Assembly (NCBI RefSeq): GCF_001625015.1
Contig: NZ_LVWJ02000014.1
Coordinates: forward strand, 2,418,001 to 2,482,000
DNA: 64,000 nt
Reading direction: 5' to 3'
Source of the DNA: Lewinella sp. 4G2
Lineage (GTDB): Bacteria; Bacteroidota; Bacteroidia; Chitinophagales; Saprospiraceae
A program made the position numbers and the translations under genes. Position 1 is the stretch's first letter. Every line of letters begins with the position of its first letter. The notes under the pieces were generated by a model. It saw nothing but the letters and a program-made list of their open reading frames with translations, searched no databases and was not told the DNA's origin. Below, piece after piece: positions 44,184-55,200 of this stretch.

Positions 44184-47171
44184 ATGAAGCTTAAACAATA
44201 CAAAATTATGCGGGCCGGCTTGCTGCCGTTCCTGCTCATGCTCTTTACCGGTGCCCTGGTGGCACAATCAACGGTAACGGGGGTGATCACGGATGCAGAA
44301 TCGCAAGATCCGCTGATCGGTGCCAGTGTTTTCGTTACCGGAACCACTACCGGTACGGTTACTGACTTTGACGGTAACTACTCGCTGAGTGTACCGGCTA
44401 ATGCGGAGTCTATCACGGTTTCCTACACGGGTTACTCTACGCAGGAAGTCGCCATCAATGGGCGCACGAGCATCAATATTCAGATGTCCGCCGGTGAATT
44501 GCTGGAGGAAGTCGTCGTAGTAGGTTACGGTTCCGTCAAGAAGTCTGACCTGACTGGTGCCGTTGTGGCGCTGACTGAAGATGACTTCAACACGGGTGTT
44601 ATTACTTCCCCGGAAGAACTGATCCAGGGCCGCGCGGCCGGGGTACAGATCACCCAAACCTCCGGTGAGCCCGGTGCTGGTGTGAATTTCCGGATTCGTG
44701 GTACTTCTTCGGTACGGGCTAACAACAACCCACTTTTCGTAGTGGATGGTGTGCCCCTGGCGAGTGAAGATGTATCAGCCTCGGGTAGCCTGGGTGACTT
44801 TGGCCAGTCCGCCGCCCGTAACCCACTTAACTTCCTGAACCCCAACGATATCGCCAGCATTGACGTCCTCAAGGATGCCTCCGCTACGGCTATCTACGGC
44901 TCACGTGGTGCGAATGGTGTTGTTATCATCACGACCAAGCAGGGTACGGGTAACAACGTGCTGGACTACAACGTATCCCTTGGTGTATCTAACATCTCCA
45001 AGCGTTTTGATCTGTTGAACCGGGATGAATTCCTGGACGGCTACGCTGCGCTCCAGGGAGCTGATGCTGCTGCTAGCCTTGATGGTGGTGCAGATACGGA
45101 CTTCCAGGACTTGCTCTTCCGTACGGCACTGACCCAACAGCACAGCCTCGGCTTCGGTGGTGGTAACGACCGTGGTAACTACCGCTTCTCCGCTTCTTAC
45201 CTCGATCAGCAAGGTATCATTGAAGAGTCTGGCCTCGAGCGTATTACGGCCCGCTTCAACGGTAGCCAGAAGTTCATCAACGACCGCCTGACGATTGGAA
45301 CTCAGATCACGGTATCTGACATCCACGATGACAACGTGCCAATTTCTCAGAACGCCGGTGCCGGTGGTGACCTCCTTGGTGGCATTCTGAAGTCCAACCC
45401 AACGAACCCCGCGTTCAACGAGGATGGCACACCCTTCCAGCCCAGTGATAACACGGAGCCCAGCCCCGTTGCGATCAACGAGTACTACGAAGGCATTACG
45501 AACACCCTTCGTGGCCTGGCAAACGTCTCCGGTGAGCTTCAGTTGATCGACGGTCTTACTTTCAAGACGGTATATGGTCTTGACCGCTCGTTCTCCAGCC
45601 GTTCAGACGCATTCTCACCCCTGCTGAACCTGCAGGGTAACACTGGTCAGGGCCGCTTGACGAACAATGACCTCACGGTCAACAACTCACTGTGGGAGAA
45701 TTACTTCAACTACAATACGGCCGTGAACGAGAACATCGACTTCGGTGGTCTCCTCGGTTACTCTTACCAGCGCTTCGAGCGTTCCGGTAAGTTCAACGCC
45801 TTCACTGGTTTCCGTACGGACGACCTCGACCAGATCATCAATAACCAGGCCTCTGCTGAAGCTGCTTCCATCGGTAACAGCTACCGTAACATCAACGAGT
45901 TGCAGTCTTACTTCACGCGTTTGAACCTGGACATCAACGACAAGTACATCATCACGGCAACGGTTCGTGCGGATGGTTCCACGCGTTTCGGTTCCGAAAA
46001 CCGCTACGGTATCTTCCCTTCCTTCGCCTTCAAGTGGCGTCTGCTCGAGGAGAACTTCGCACCTGACTTCTTCTCTACCCTCGGCCTTCGCGTCGGTTAC
46101 GGGGTAACGGGTAACCAGGAATTCCCCAACAACCTCTTCCTTCAGGCGGAGCGTTTTGGCGACGTCAACTTCCAGGCTAACGGTCTGAACTTTGATAACC
46201 CAGGTCTCCAGACGGTGGCAAACGCTAACCCTAACCTTAAGTGGGAATCAACTGCTCAGCTAAATGCTGGTCTCGATTTCGGTTTCAACAATAACCGGGT
46301 GAGTGGTAGCATCGATTACTACCGTAAGAACACGAATGACTTGCTCTTGCTTCAGTTCCAGGCACAGCCTGCTGCCGTACCATTCGTTTACCGTAACCTC
46401 GACGCTGACGTGATCAACGAAGGTGTAGAACTTGCGCTGAACTACGTGGCCGTAGACAACGACAACTTTAGCTGGGACATCAACTTCAACGTTGGTTACA
46501 ACAACAACGTCGTTCAGAACTTCGCCGGTAACATCAACACTGGTCAGATTAACGGCCAGGGTCTTACGGGTGCCTTCGCACAGCGTATTTCTAATGGCCA
46601 GCCGCTCTACGCTTACTTCCTCCGCCCATTCGGTGGTTTTGATTCGGAAGGTCAGACGATCTACCCAGAGGGTGACCAGCAGCAGTTCACGGGCGATAGC
46701 CCACTGCCTACCACTACCGGTGGTTTGACTAACCGTTTCACGTTTGGTAATATCGACCTGAATATCTTCTTCTCGGGTCAGTTCGGCCACAGTGTTTACT
46801 CCAACACAGCTAACGCCTTCTTCACGGCTGGTGCCTTGAACAACGGACGTAACGTAACGCGTGACGTAGTCGGTAACGGCGAAAGCCCACTGAATGCACC
46901 GGATGTATCTACCCGCTTCCTCGAACGCGCTGATTTCGTCCGCCTGCAGAACGCTACGCTTGGTTACAGCCTGCCAGTTACTGGCAACGTACTCAGCAGC
47001 TTGCGCTTCACACTAACGGGGCAGAACCTGTTTGTCATCACTGGCTACAGTGGTCAGGATCCTGAGGTTAGCGTTAGCAAGTCCATCAACGGATTCCCAT
47101 CCGCGGGTATTGACTCGAATGGTTACCCACGCGCACGTACCATCATCCTCGGTATGAACGCTACCTTTTAA
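44184..47171 (+). CDS. SusC/RagA-family TonB-dependent outer-membrane transporter
   Basis: About 995 residues from the ATG at 44184, which begins MKLKQYKIMRAGLLPFLLML and a signal peptide ending VAQ. Carboxypeptidase-regulatory-like domain (TVTGVITDAESQDPLIGASV), plug domain (VVVGYGSVKKSDLTGAV; FRIRGTSSVRANNNPLFVVD) and beta-barrel ending in NATF, a C-terminal aromatic typical of outer-membrane barrels. Codon choice is very biased to GGT, CGT, AAC and TTC, unlike the first SusC, suggesting high expression. Followed by susD after 120 bp. Ligand unknown; no glycosidase is adjacent. Confidence 0.95.
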   Translation: MKLKQYKIMRAGLLPFLLMLFTGALVAQSTVTGVITDAESQDPLIGASVFVTGTTTGTVTDFDGNYSLSVPANAESITVSYTGYSTQEVAINGRTSINIQMSAGELLEEVVVVGYGSVKKSDLTGAVVALTEDDFNTGVITSPEELIQGRAAGVQITQTSGEPGAGVNFRIRGTSSVRANNNPLFVVDGVPLASEDVSASGSLGDFGQSAARNPLNFLNPNDIASIDVLKDASATAIYGSRGANGVVIITTKQGTGNNVLDYNVSLGVSNISKRFDLLNRDEFLDGYAALQGADAAASLDGGADTDFQDLLFRTALTQQHSLGFGGGNDRGNYRFSASYLDQQGIIEESGLERITARFNGSQKFINDRLTIGTQITVSDIHDDNVPISQNAGAGGDLLGGILKSNPTNPAFNEDGTPFQPSDNTEPSPVAINEYYEGITNTLRGLANVSGELQLIDGLTFKTVYGLDRSFSSRSDAFSPLLNLQGNTGQGRLTNNDLTVNNSLWENYFNYNTAVNENIDFGGLLGYSYQRFERSGKFNAFTGFRTDDLDQIINNQASAEAASIGNSYRNINELQSYFTRLNLDINDKYIITATVRADGSTRFGSENRYGIFPSFAFKWRLLEENFAPDFFSTLGLRVGYGVTGNQEFPNNLFLQAERFGDVNFQANGLNFDNPGLQTVANANPNLKWESTAQLNAGLDFGFNNNRVSGSIDYYRKNTNDLLLLQFQAQPAAVPFVYRNLDADVINEGVELALNYVAVDNDNFSWDINFNVGYNNNVVQNFAGNINTGQINGQGLTGAFAQRISNGQPLYAYFLRPFGGFDSEGQTIYPEGDQQQFTGDSPLPTTTGGLTNRFTFGNIDLNIFFSGQFGHSVYSNTANAFFTAGALNNGRNVTRDVVGNGESPLNAPDVSTRFLERADFVRLQNATLGYSLPVTGNVLSSLRFTLTGQNLFVITGYSGQDPEVSVSKSINGFPSAGIDSNGYPRARTIILGMNATF

Positions 47172-47291
47172 TTAGTGTCCGTTAGACTACCTAACGAAAG
47201 TGTATTTCCGGAAGGTTGAACCGAAGTATGAAAACTCGCTTTAATCTTTCGGAACCACTTTGTTAAAGTCGACATCAAATAACATAATAAT

Positions 47292-48800
47292 ATGATCATT
47301 ACAAGACGTAATTTGGGCATCATGGCTTTTGCAGCCTTTGCCGCAGTTGGTTTGACCAACTGTACGGATCTGGAGCCAGAAGACAGCGACTCCGTATTCC
47401 GTGAGCAAGTAGATGGTGTAGCCATTCCCGGTAACCCCGGTGAGTTGGTCAACGCAGCCTACAACAACTTGGCGGTATTCACCGACCAGGCCAACGTGTA
47501 CTCGTTGATGCAACACTCTTCCGACGAACTTATTCCGCCAACCCGTGGGGTTGACTGGGGTGATAACGGAGTTTGGCGTACCCTTCACGCGCACACCTGG
47601 GATCCAACTCACGCCTTTGTTCTTTCGGGCTGGAATGATATGAACGGTCGCCTTTTCGCTACGCAGGAGATTCTTGCGGGTGATGCGACGCCGCAGCAGC
47701 AAGCTGATGCGCGCTTCCTACAGGGCTTTTACACCTGGCATATTCTTGACCTATTCGGTCAGGTACCTTTCCGGGAGTTTACGGATGGCGTTGACGATCT
47801 TCCACGGGTGATCTCCCGTGCTGATGCAATTGACCAGGCCATTGAAAACGTAGAATCTGCCATCGGTAGCTTGCCTTCACAGGGCCCCGGCCTCAATGTT
47901 CAGGGAAGTAAGGCTGCTGCCTACAATATGCTTACCCGCATGTACCTGAATAAAGCGGTCTACCAAGCCAGCAACCCCGCTGGCCCGTACGAATTCGATA
48001 ACGCTGACCTCCAGAAGGTTGTAGAATACGCTGATCTGGTAACGGCTGAAGGTTACAGTTTTGAGGACGATTACTTTTCCATCTTCGAAGCAGGAGATAA
48101 CAGCGAAGTGATTCTCTACTCTAACAACGGCTCTCCCCAGAACCGTTACTACATGACGCTTCACTACGACAGCCCACTTTCTGGCTGGAACGGCTTCACG
48201 ACGATTGCTGAGCTTTACGACAGCTTCGACGAGAATGACCCCCGCTTCGGAGAAGACGCTGATCCTGACGGCACGCAGTTCTCCGGTATCGGTACCGGTT
48301 TCCTCGAAGGCCAGCAGTTCAGCGACAACGGTGACCCCATCATCGAGCAGCGTGGCCAGACGCCACTCATCTTCACTAAAGAAGTGCCACTGGCTGGTGC
48401 TACCGTTACGCAGGGTATCCGCGTAATCAAGTACCACCCCGGCCGTTCCGATAAGTACGTAATCATGCGTTATGCTGAGTCACAGTTGAACAAAGCGGAA
48501 GCTATGTTCCGTATGGGCGACGCCGAAGGTGCTCGCCAGGTCATCAACGAAATGCGTACGGCTCGCGGTGGTGACGAAGTAGACAGCGTCGACGAAGATT
48601 TCCTCCTCGACGAACGCGCTCGTGAACTTTACTGGGAAGGCCTCCGCCGTGTAGACCAGGTTCGCTTCGGCACTTTCACGGGTGACGAAAGCACCTGGAC
48701 GGGTAAGGATACACCTTCTGATGCCAGCCGCGTGTTGTTCCCCATCCCGCAGCAGGCGATTGATTCTAACCCGAATCTCTCCCAGAACCCCGGCTACTAA
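47292..48800 (+). CDS. SusD/RagB-family lipoprotein
   Basis: 502 residues. The lipoprotein signal ends at GLTNC. SusD motifs: PGELVNAAYNNLAVF, RFLQGFYTWHILDLFGQVPF, SKAAAYNMLTRMYLNKAVY, RARELYWEGLRRVDQVRFG and the final SQNPGY. It shares the strong GGT/CGT/AAC codon bias of the preceding susC. Presumed lid and ligand-binding partner of that transporter. A long hairpin follows 56 bp downstream. Confidence 0.95.
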   Translation: MIITRRNLGIMAFAAFAAVGLTNCTDLEPEDSDSVFREQVDGVAIPGNPGELVNAAYNNLAVFTDQANVYSLMQHSSDELIPPTRGVDWGDNGVWRTLHAHTWDPTHAFVLSGWNDMNGRLFATQEILAGDATPQQQADARFLQGFYTWHILDLFGQVPFREFTDGVDDLPRVISRADAIDQAIENVESAIGSLPSQGPGLNVQGSKAAAYNMLTRMYLNKAVYQASNPAGPYEFDNADLQKVVEYADLVTAEGYSFEDDYFSIFEAGDNSEVILYSNNGSPQNRYYMTLHYDSPLSGWNGFTTIAELYDSFDENDPRFGEDADPDGTQFSGIGTGFLEGQQFSDNGDPIIEQRGQTPLIFTKEVPLAGATVTQGIRVIKYHPGRSDKYVIMRYAESQLNKAEAMFRMGDAEGARQVINEMRTARGGDEVDSVDEDFLLDERARELYWEGLRRVDQVRFGTFTGDESTWTGKDTPSDASRVLFPIPQQAIDSNPNLSQNPGY

Positions 48801-48856
48801 GCCGAACTGACGACGTAATCACAGCCTCCCAGAGTGCTCATTACGAACAACGTACG

Positions 48857-48887
48857 AAAGAGCGAGCAGCCCGTCTGCTCGCTCTTT
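48857..48887 (+). terminator. strong hairpin between susD and the VCBS lipoprotein genes
   Basis: AAAGAGCGAGCAG pairs perfectly (13 bp) with CTGCTCGCTCTTT around a 5-nt loop. The tail TTTCTAATT is only moderately T-rich. It may terminate or attenuate transcription after susD, lowering expression of the two large downstream genes, or may only stabilise the susCD message. Confidence 0.7.
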
Positions 48888-48905
48888 CTAATTGTACTAG
48901 AGTAT

Positions 48906-51900
48906 ATGCCAAACACTTTTTTATTCTTTCAGCACTTCCGCCTCGCCATGTTGGCGCTGCCGCTGGTGCTATGCTTAGGGTGTGAAAACGGGACTGAACC
49001 AGAAACCTTAGATCCACCACTTTTCCTGGATATTGATCCGGCGACATCCGGACTGAACTTCACCAATGAGATCGCGAACACCGAAGACCTCAATATTTTT
49101 AATTACCGAAATTTCTACAATGGCGGCGGAGTAGGCCTCATCGACATCAATAACGACGGCCTGCAGGACGTCTTCTTTACGGCCAACATGGGCCCCAACA
49201 AACTCTTCCTGAATGAGGGAGACCTGAAATTTAAAGACATCTCTGCCACCGCTGGGATCGAGCTGGCTAACAAGTGGAGCACTGGCGTCGCCGTGGTGGA
49301 CATCAACGCCGACGGCTACCTCGACCTCTACGTCTGCAACGCCGGCTTCCGAAAGAACTCGGACCAAAAAAATAGCCTGTTCATCAACCAACAGGATAAC
49401 ACCTTCCGCGAAGCCGCCGCCGAGTATGGCCTGGCTGACGCTGGCTACACTACCCACGCCGCTTTCGTGGACTACGATAAGGACGGTGACCTGGACGTGT
49501 ACCTGCTGAACAACTCTTTCATCCCCGTTAACAACCTCAACTTCAGCAATGACCGGGAGCGCTACGCTGAAGACTGGAAAGTCAAGAACTTCCTGAAGGG
49601 TGGGGGAGACAAGCTGATGCGTAACGACGGAGGCACCTTCACCGACGTCAGCAAGGAAGCAGGTATTTACGGCAGTCTCATCGGCTTCGGCCTCGGTATA
49701 ACCGTTGGTGACGTGAACGGGGACCACTACCCGGACTTCTATATCTCCAACGACTTCTACGAGCGGGATTACCTCTACGTCAACAACCAGGATGGAACTT
49801 TCACCGAGGACATTGAAGGGCGGATGAGCCACATCAGCCTCGCCTCAATGGGTGCGGATATGGCGGATCTTAACAATGACGGAACCCCAGAGATCTTCGT
49901 CACCGAGATGCTTCCCGAAAGCGACTACCGCCGCAAGACGACCGTTCAATTCGAAGATGTCAACGTCTACCAACTAAAGCAACGGCGAGGTTTCTTCCAC
50001 CAGTATATGCACAATACGTTGCAACTCAACACTGGGGACGGCACCTTCAAAGAAGTGGCCCAGTACGGCGGGGTAGAAGCGACGGATTGGAGTTGGGGTG
50101 CCCTGCTCTTTGACGCCGATAACGATGGACTACGCGACATCTTCGTCTGTAACGGCATCTACCATAGCCTGACCGACCAGGATTTTATTGATTTCTTCAG
50201 TGACGACGTTGCCCGGCGCATGGTCCTTACGGGTAAAAAGAAAGAAGTCGACGAGGTCATCAATCGGATGCCCTCCGAAGCGCTGCCCAACAAGATGTTC
50301 CGCAACGCCGGCGATATGCGCTTCGACGATAAGACTGCCAATTGGGGCTTTAGCAAAGCGACTTTTTCTAATGGAGCAGCCTACGGTGACCTCGATAATG
50401 ATGGTGACCTGGATTTGATCGTCAACAACGTAAACCAACCGGCCCTGCTCTACCAGAACCAATCCAGTGAGCGGGGAGCGGACGCTATCCAAGTTGAGTT
50501 GCGGGGAGACGAGCAAAATACCTTCGCCATTGGTGCAAGGGTTCAACTGAATGCCGGCTCCGCTACCCAGTACGCGGAGGTCATTCCTACGCGTGGCTTC
50601 CAGTCCAGTATGGACTACCGCATCACCTTTGGTGTATCAGACCGGTCCGCCCTCGAATCGGTGACCATAACTTGGCCGGATGGGGCGCTAACTACCGTAG
50701 CGCCACCGGACAGTGGCCAACTACTCAGTATTGATCGGTCCACCGCGGAAGTAATTCCAGCTAATGCTTCATCGGAAATAGACGGGCAGGCCGCTATTGC
50801 CGGTCAACCATTATTGCAGGAAGTTCCTGAAGTTCCTTTTGTAGCCCACCAAGAAGAGAACTTTTACGATCTCCTGAATGAAGGGCTCGTCATTCGCTCT
50901 CTCGCTCAGGAAGGCCCTGCAGTGGCCATTGGCGATGTTAACGGCGACGGCCGCGACGATATCTTCATCGGTGGTGCTCGGGACCAGGTGGCTCAACTCT
51001 ACCTGCAAAAATCGGACGGAACGCTCGCCCAGAGTGAGCAACGCATCTTTAAGCAAGTCGCAGCTACGGAAGATACCGGAGCTGCCTTCTTTGATGCGGA
51101 CGGCGACGGTGATCTGGATCTATACGTCGGCTCCGGTGGTAATTTCGACCAGGCTAACGCTACCTTCCTCAACGACAAGCTGGCCTTCAACGATGGAGCG
51201 GGCAACTTCAGCTTCCGCCCCGGTTCCTTACCACGATTTGGTCTCAACACCTCAAAAGTGCTCCCTTTTGATTTTGACGGAGATGGAGATCTCGACCTCT
51301 TCGTGGGCACGCGGAGTATGCCCCAAAACTACGGTGTCCCCGTACCCAGCGCGCTGCTAGAAAATAATGGCTCCGGCAAATTCGCCAACGTAACGGCCGA
51401 AAAAGCCCGCGAATTCGCCCTGCTCGGCATGGTGACTGACGCGCAGGTGCTATCGCTAGATGACGGTCAGGATTTATTGCTGACGGTATCGGAGTGGGGT
51501 AGCCCCAAGCTCCTACGGTTTGATGGAGAGGCGTTCGTTACGATCCCTACCAACCTGAATGACTTAAAAGGATGGTGGTACGCCGTAGAATCGGCTGATC
51601 TCGACGGAGATGGCGATCTGGACCTCGTCCTGGGTAACGTCGGCCACAATTTTTACCTGGATGCTACCGCGGAAGAACCCCTGAAACTTTGGATCAACGA
51701 TTTCGATGGAAATGGTACTCAGGAAAAAGTGATTACTCATCGGATCGACGGCAAGGATACGCCTATCGCTATGAAACGGCAGCTTACTGGGGAGGTCAAT
51801 AGCTTGAAAAAGGAAAGCCTCAAACACTCCGTGTACGCAAAAAAGTCATTGGAGGAGTTATTCCCAAAGGGCGCACTCAGCAAAGCGATTGTGCAGGAAG

Positions 51901-52283
51901 CCAATTACTTTAGCTCCATCGTCGCTTACAACGAGGGAGGGTATCAGTTTAAGGTGGAGGAATTGCCGCTCGACGTGCAGCTCTCCTGCGTTTGTGGCAT
52001 CGCCTGTACGGACCTGAATGCGGACGGCCGCCCAGACGTTATCCTTGGAGGTAACGACGGTGGTTTCCGGCCCCAATTTGGTAAGATGGATGCTTCCTGC
52101 GGGCACGTCCTCCTCAACGAAGAAAAGGGCTTAACCTACGTTCCCAATCAGCAGAGTGGATTGAATATTCGGGGAGACATTAAGTCCATCGATCCAATCA
52201 CGCTAAATGAGCGGCCCTACCTGCTGGTTACGATCAATAATCAACAGCCACGACTGTTAGCTATTTCCGAAGCACTTCAATAA
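48906..52283 (+). CDS. giant VCBS/FG-GAP repeat lipoprotein with ASPIC/UnbV domain
   Basis: About 1125 residues from the ATG at 48906. A lipoprotein signal (LPLVLCLGC) precedes twelve or so calcium-loop motifs of the form DxNxDGxxD (for example DINNDGLQDVFF, DYDKDGDLDVYL, DFDGDGDLDLFVG). They form FG-GAP/VCBS blades around a central ASPIC/UnbV segment (IPTRGFQSSMDYRITFGVSD). Such CRTAC1-like proteins often follow SusC/SusD in Bacteroidota; they have no known enzyme activity and may bind calcium and extracellular polymers. The next gene is a paralogue starting 9 bp downstream. Confidence 0.9.
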   Translation: MPNTFLFFQHFRLAMLALPLVLCLGCENGTEPETLDPPLFLDIDPATSGLNFTNEIANTEDLNIFNYRNFYNGGGVGLIDINNDGLQDVFFTANMGPNKLFLNEGDLKFKDISATAGIELANKWSTGVAVVDINADGYLDLYVCNAGFRKNSDQKNSLFINQQDNTFREAAAEYGLADAGYTTHAAFVDYDKDGDLDVYLLNNSFIPVNNLNFSNDRERYAEDWKVKNFLKGGGDKLMRNDGGTFTDVSKEAGIYGSLIGFGLGITVGDVNGDHYPDFYISNDFYERDYLYVNNQDGTFTEDIEGRMSHISLASMGADMADLNNDGTPEIFVTEMLPESDYRRKTTVQFEDVNVYQLKQRRGFFHQYMHNTLQLNTGDGTFKEVAQYGGVEATDWSWGALLFDADNDGLRDIFVCNGIYHSLTDQDFIDFFSDDVARRMVLTGKKKEVDEVINRMPSEALPNKMFRNAGDMRFDDKTANWGFSKATFSNGAAYGDLDNDGDLDLIVNNVNQPALLYQNQSSERGADAIQVELRGDEQNTFAIGARVQLNAGSATQYAEVIPTRGFQSSMDYRITFGVSDRSALESVTITWPDGALTTVAPPDSGQLLSIDRSTAEVIPANASSEIDGQAAIAGQPLLQEVPEVPFVAHQEENFYDLLNEGLVIRSLAQEGPAVAIGDVNGDGRDDIFIGGARDQVAQLYLQKSDGTLAQSEQRIFKQVAATEDTGAAFFDADGDGDLDLYVGSGGNFDQANATFLNDKLAFNDGAGNFSFRPGSLPRFGLNTSKVLPFDFDGDGDLDLFVGTRSMPQNYGVPVPSALLENNGSGKFANVTAEKAREFALLGMVTDAQVLSLDDGQDLLLTVSEWGSPKLLRFDGEAFVTIPTNLNDLKGWWYAVESADLDGDGDLDLVLGNVGHNFYLDATAEEPLKLWINDFDGNGTQEKVITHRIDGKDTPIAMKRQLTGEVNSLKKESLKHSVYAKKSLEELFPKGALSKAIVQEANYFSSIVAYNEGGYQFKVEELPLDVQLSCVCGIACTDLNADGRPDVILGGNDGGFRPQFGKMDASCGHVLLNEEKGLTYVPNQQSGLNIRGDIKSIDPITLNERPYLLVTINNQQPRLLAISEALQ
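48952..48969 (+). repeat. 18-bp interspersed repeat, copy 11 (one mismatch)
   Basis: TGGCGCTGCCGCTGGTGC differs from the consensus only at the R position (T). Inside the signal peptide of the VCBS lipoprotein, sense, read as ALPLVL. The weakest of the copies I accept. Confidence 0.5.
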
Positions 52284-52292
52284 ATATTTATT

Positions 52293-55200
52293 TTGACCCT
52301 GGTGCAACGCGTAAATTTTAATGTCTGGACTCCAGCTATCCTCAGTCTGGGCTTTCTTTTTCTTGCGGGTAGTTGTAACTCAACTTCCCAAGATCTGCCG
52401 GAGGGTCCAGTAGAAGCAGCCCCCTTCGCATTACTGAAAGGGGAAGAGACGGGCCTCACCTTTAACAACTACCCCGAGTTGACTACGGAGTTCAATGTAT
52501 TTAATTACATGTACTTCTACAACGGCGGCGGCCTCGGGGCGGGAGACTTCAACGGGGACGGTCTTATTGATCTCTATTTCACATCCAATCAGGGGCCGAA
52601 CCAACTGTTTTTAAACCAGGGTGACTTGAAGTTCAAAGACGTCACTGAGCAATCCGGTGTTGCCGGGCTGCCGGGCTGGGCAACGGGCGTATCCGTAGTG
52701 GATATCAATCAAGATGGACTGTTGGATATCTACGTTAATCAGGTCAGCGGCTACCTGATGTTGGAGGGACAGAATCAGTTATACGTATGCCAGGGCGTTG
52801 AAAATGGTATCCCAGTATATAAAGATGAGGCAGCAGCATATGGCCTCGACCTACGCGGCTTCGGCACCCAGGCCGCCTTCTTCGATTACGACAGGGACGG
52901 TGACTTGGATATGTACCAACTCAACCATTCTCTGCACCAGAACGGTACCTTTGGCAAGCGGGCCGGGAAACTGAAGGAATTCAACGAATTAGCCGGGGAT
53001 AAACTGCTCCGCAACGATGGCGGTAAATTTATTGACGTTACCGAAGCGGCCGGCATTTTCGGCAGCGTTATCGGTTACGGGCTGGGCCTTTCCACTGCGG
53101 ACATTAATAATGACGGATGGCCAGATATCTACGTGGGCAATGATTTCCACGAGAACGATTACCTCTACCTCAATAACCAGGATGGCACCTTCCGCGAAGT
53201 GCTGACGGAAATGATCCAGCATACCAGCCGCTTTTCCATGGGGGTAGATATTGCGGATTTAAATAATGACGGGCAGCGGGAGATATTTTCCCTGGATATG
53301 TTGCCCGAAGACCCGACCATCCTTAAGGCATCACTGGGAGAGGACGGCTTCGATATCTTTAAATTTAAACTGGGCTTTGGCTATAATCCTCAATTCAGCC
53401 GAAATACACTGCAATTAAATAATGGAGATGGTTCCTTCAGTGAGATCGGAGCTTTTGCGGGGATCGAAGCCTCGGACTGGTCGTGGGGACCCATCTTCTT
53501 TGATTTTGATCACGATGGCAAGCGGGATCTGTTCATCAGCAATGGCATTCCGCGCCGAATGAATGATATCGATTATATTAATTTTAAGACCAACTCTGAA
53601 TTAAAGATCCGAGAGGCGACCAATGAGATCCGGAACGATGAATTATCCTTTATCGATAAGATGCCGGAAATCAAACTTAATAATAAGTTCTACCGAAATG
53701 CCGGTGGTTTAAAGTTTGAGGACCTGAGCGATTACATTCCCGGTGCGGCGGTATCCTACTCCAGCAGTAGCGTTGCGGTGGACCTGGACGGCGACGGCGA
53801 CCTTGACGTCGTCACCAATAATATCGACGATGCTCCATTCATCTACCGTAACGAAACCAACGATCAAAAAGAAGCGGGCGCTGCCGCAGGTGCCTGGCTC
53901 GGGATCAAGATAAAAGGACCAACCGGCAACCGGAACGGTGTCGGTTCCACTGCGGTAGTGTACTCCGGTAACCAACGGATGATTTACGATCACTTCCCAA
54001 CGCGCGGATACCAATCCAGTGCACAGGGACCGCTGCACGTCAGTTTGGGGGACTCCGATCTGGTCGATTCCATCAAGATGGTTTGGCCGGACGGTACCTA
54101 CGTACCCATTCTTTTGGATGCGGTCGACACTTACGTTTCGGTATCCTACGTCGCCGGTGGGCCGGTCTTCGACTTTGGGGAATTATCCCCGCCAACTTCC
54201 CCCGCACCCGCGGCAGCGCCAGAGACTGCGTTCGCCCTGCAAGATGATACGGAGCGGGCGGGGATTGATTTTACTCACGTTGAAAATGCCTTCGTTGATT
54301 TTACGCGGGAGCCACTGATGCCGCACATGGCTTCCACGGAGGGGCCAGCTTTGGCGGTAGGGGACTTGAACGGTGATGGGCGGGAAGACTTCTTCGTCGG
54401 CTCCTCCAAACGTAACCGTTCCGCAGTTTACCTGCAACGGGCGGACGGGACATTCACGGAAGAGACTCCGGATGTCGTCCTAGCAGATTCGATCTACGAA
54501 GATGTTGCCGCGCAGATCGTGGACCTCGATAATGACGGCCACCCGGATCTCGTGGTGGCTGCCGGCGGAAACGAATACTACGCCAAACAAGAACCGCGCA
54601 CGCAACGGATCTACTGGAATGATGGGCAGGGCAATTTCATTAAATACGTACTCCCCGATATTTTTCTGACGGCCGCTACGGTGGTGGCCGGAGACGTAAA
54701 TGGGGATGGCCTCCAAGATCTGTTGATTCCTGGTCGCGTCGTTCCCCGATTCTACGGCGCTACCCCAGACACCTATCTGCTGCTAAACAATGGTGACCGA
54801 ACCTTTACGGACGCTACGGATGCATGGTCCGCCGAACTCAGTCAGGCCGGCCTGGTGACGGACGCCGAACTCGCTGACCTGGACGGCGATGGTGACCTGG
54901 ACGTTGCCGTGGCTGCAGAATGGCAGCCCATCGCTATTTATTACAACGAAGGAGACAAGTTCCGCCGCCAATATATTGGTGAAGAAAAAGGCTGGTGGAG
55001 CGCTCTAGCCATTGGTGATCTGAACAGGGATGGAAAGCCGGACATCCTTGCGGGCAACACCGGGCTGAACAACAAACTCAAACCTTCCCGGGAGTATCCG
55101 CTGGAGATGTACCTCAACGATTTTGACGGCAACGAAAAGCCCGAACAGGTGATTACTTACTATGTGAAGGGGCGCAAAATTCCCTTCGCGAGCCACGCTG

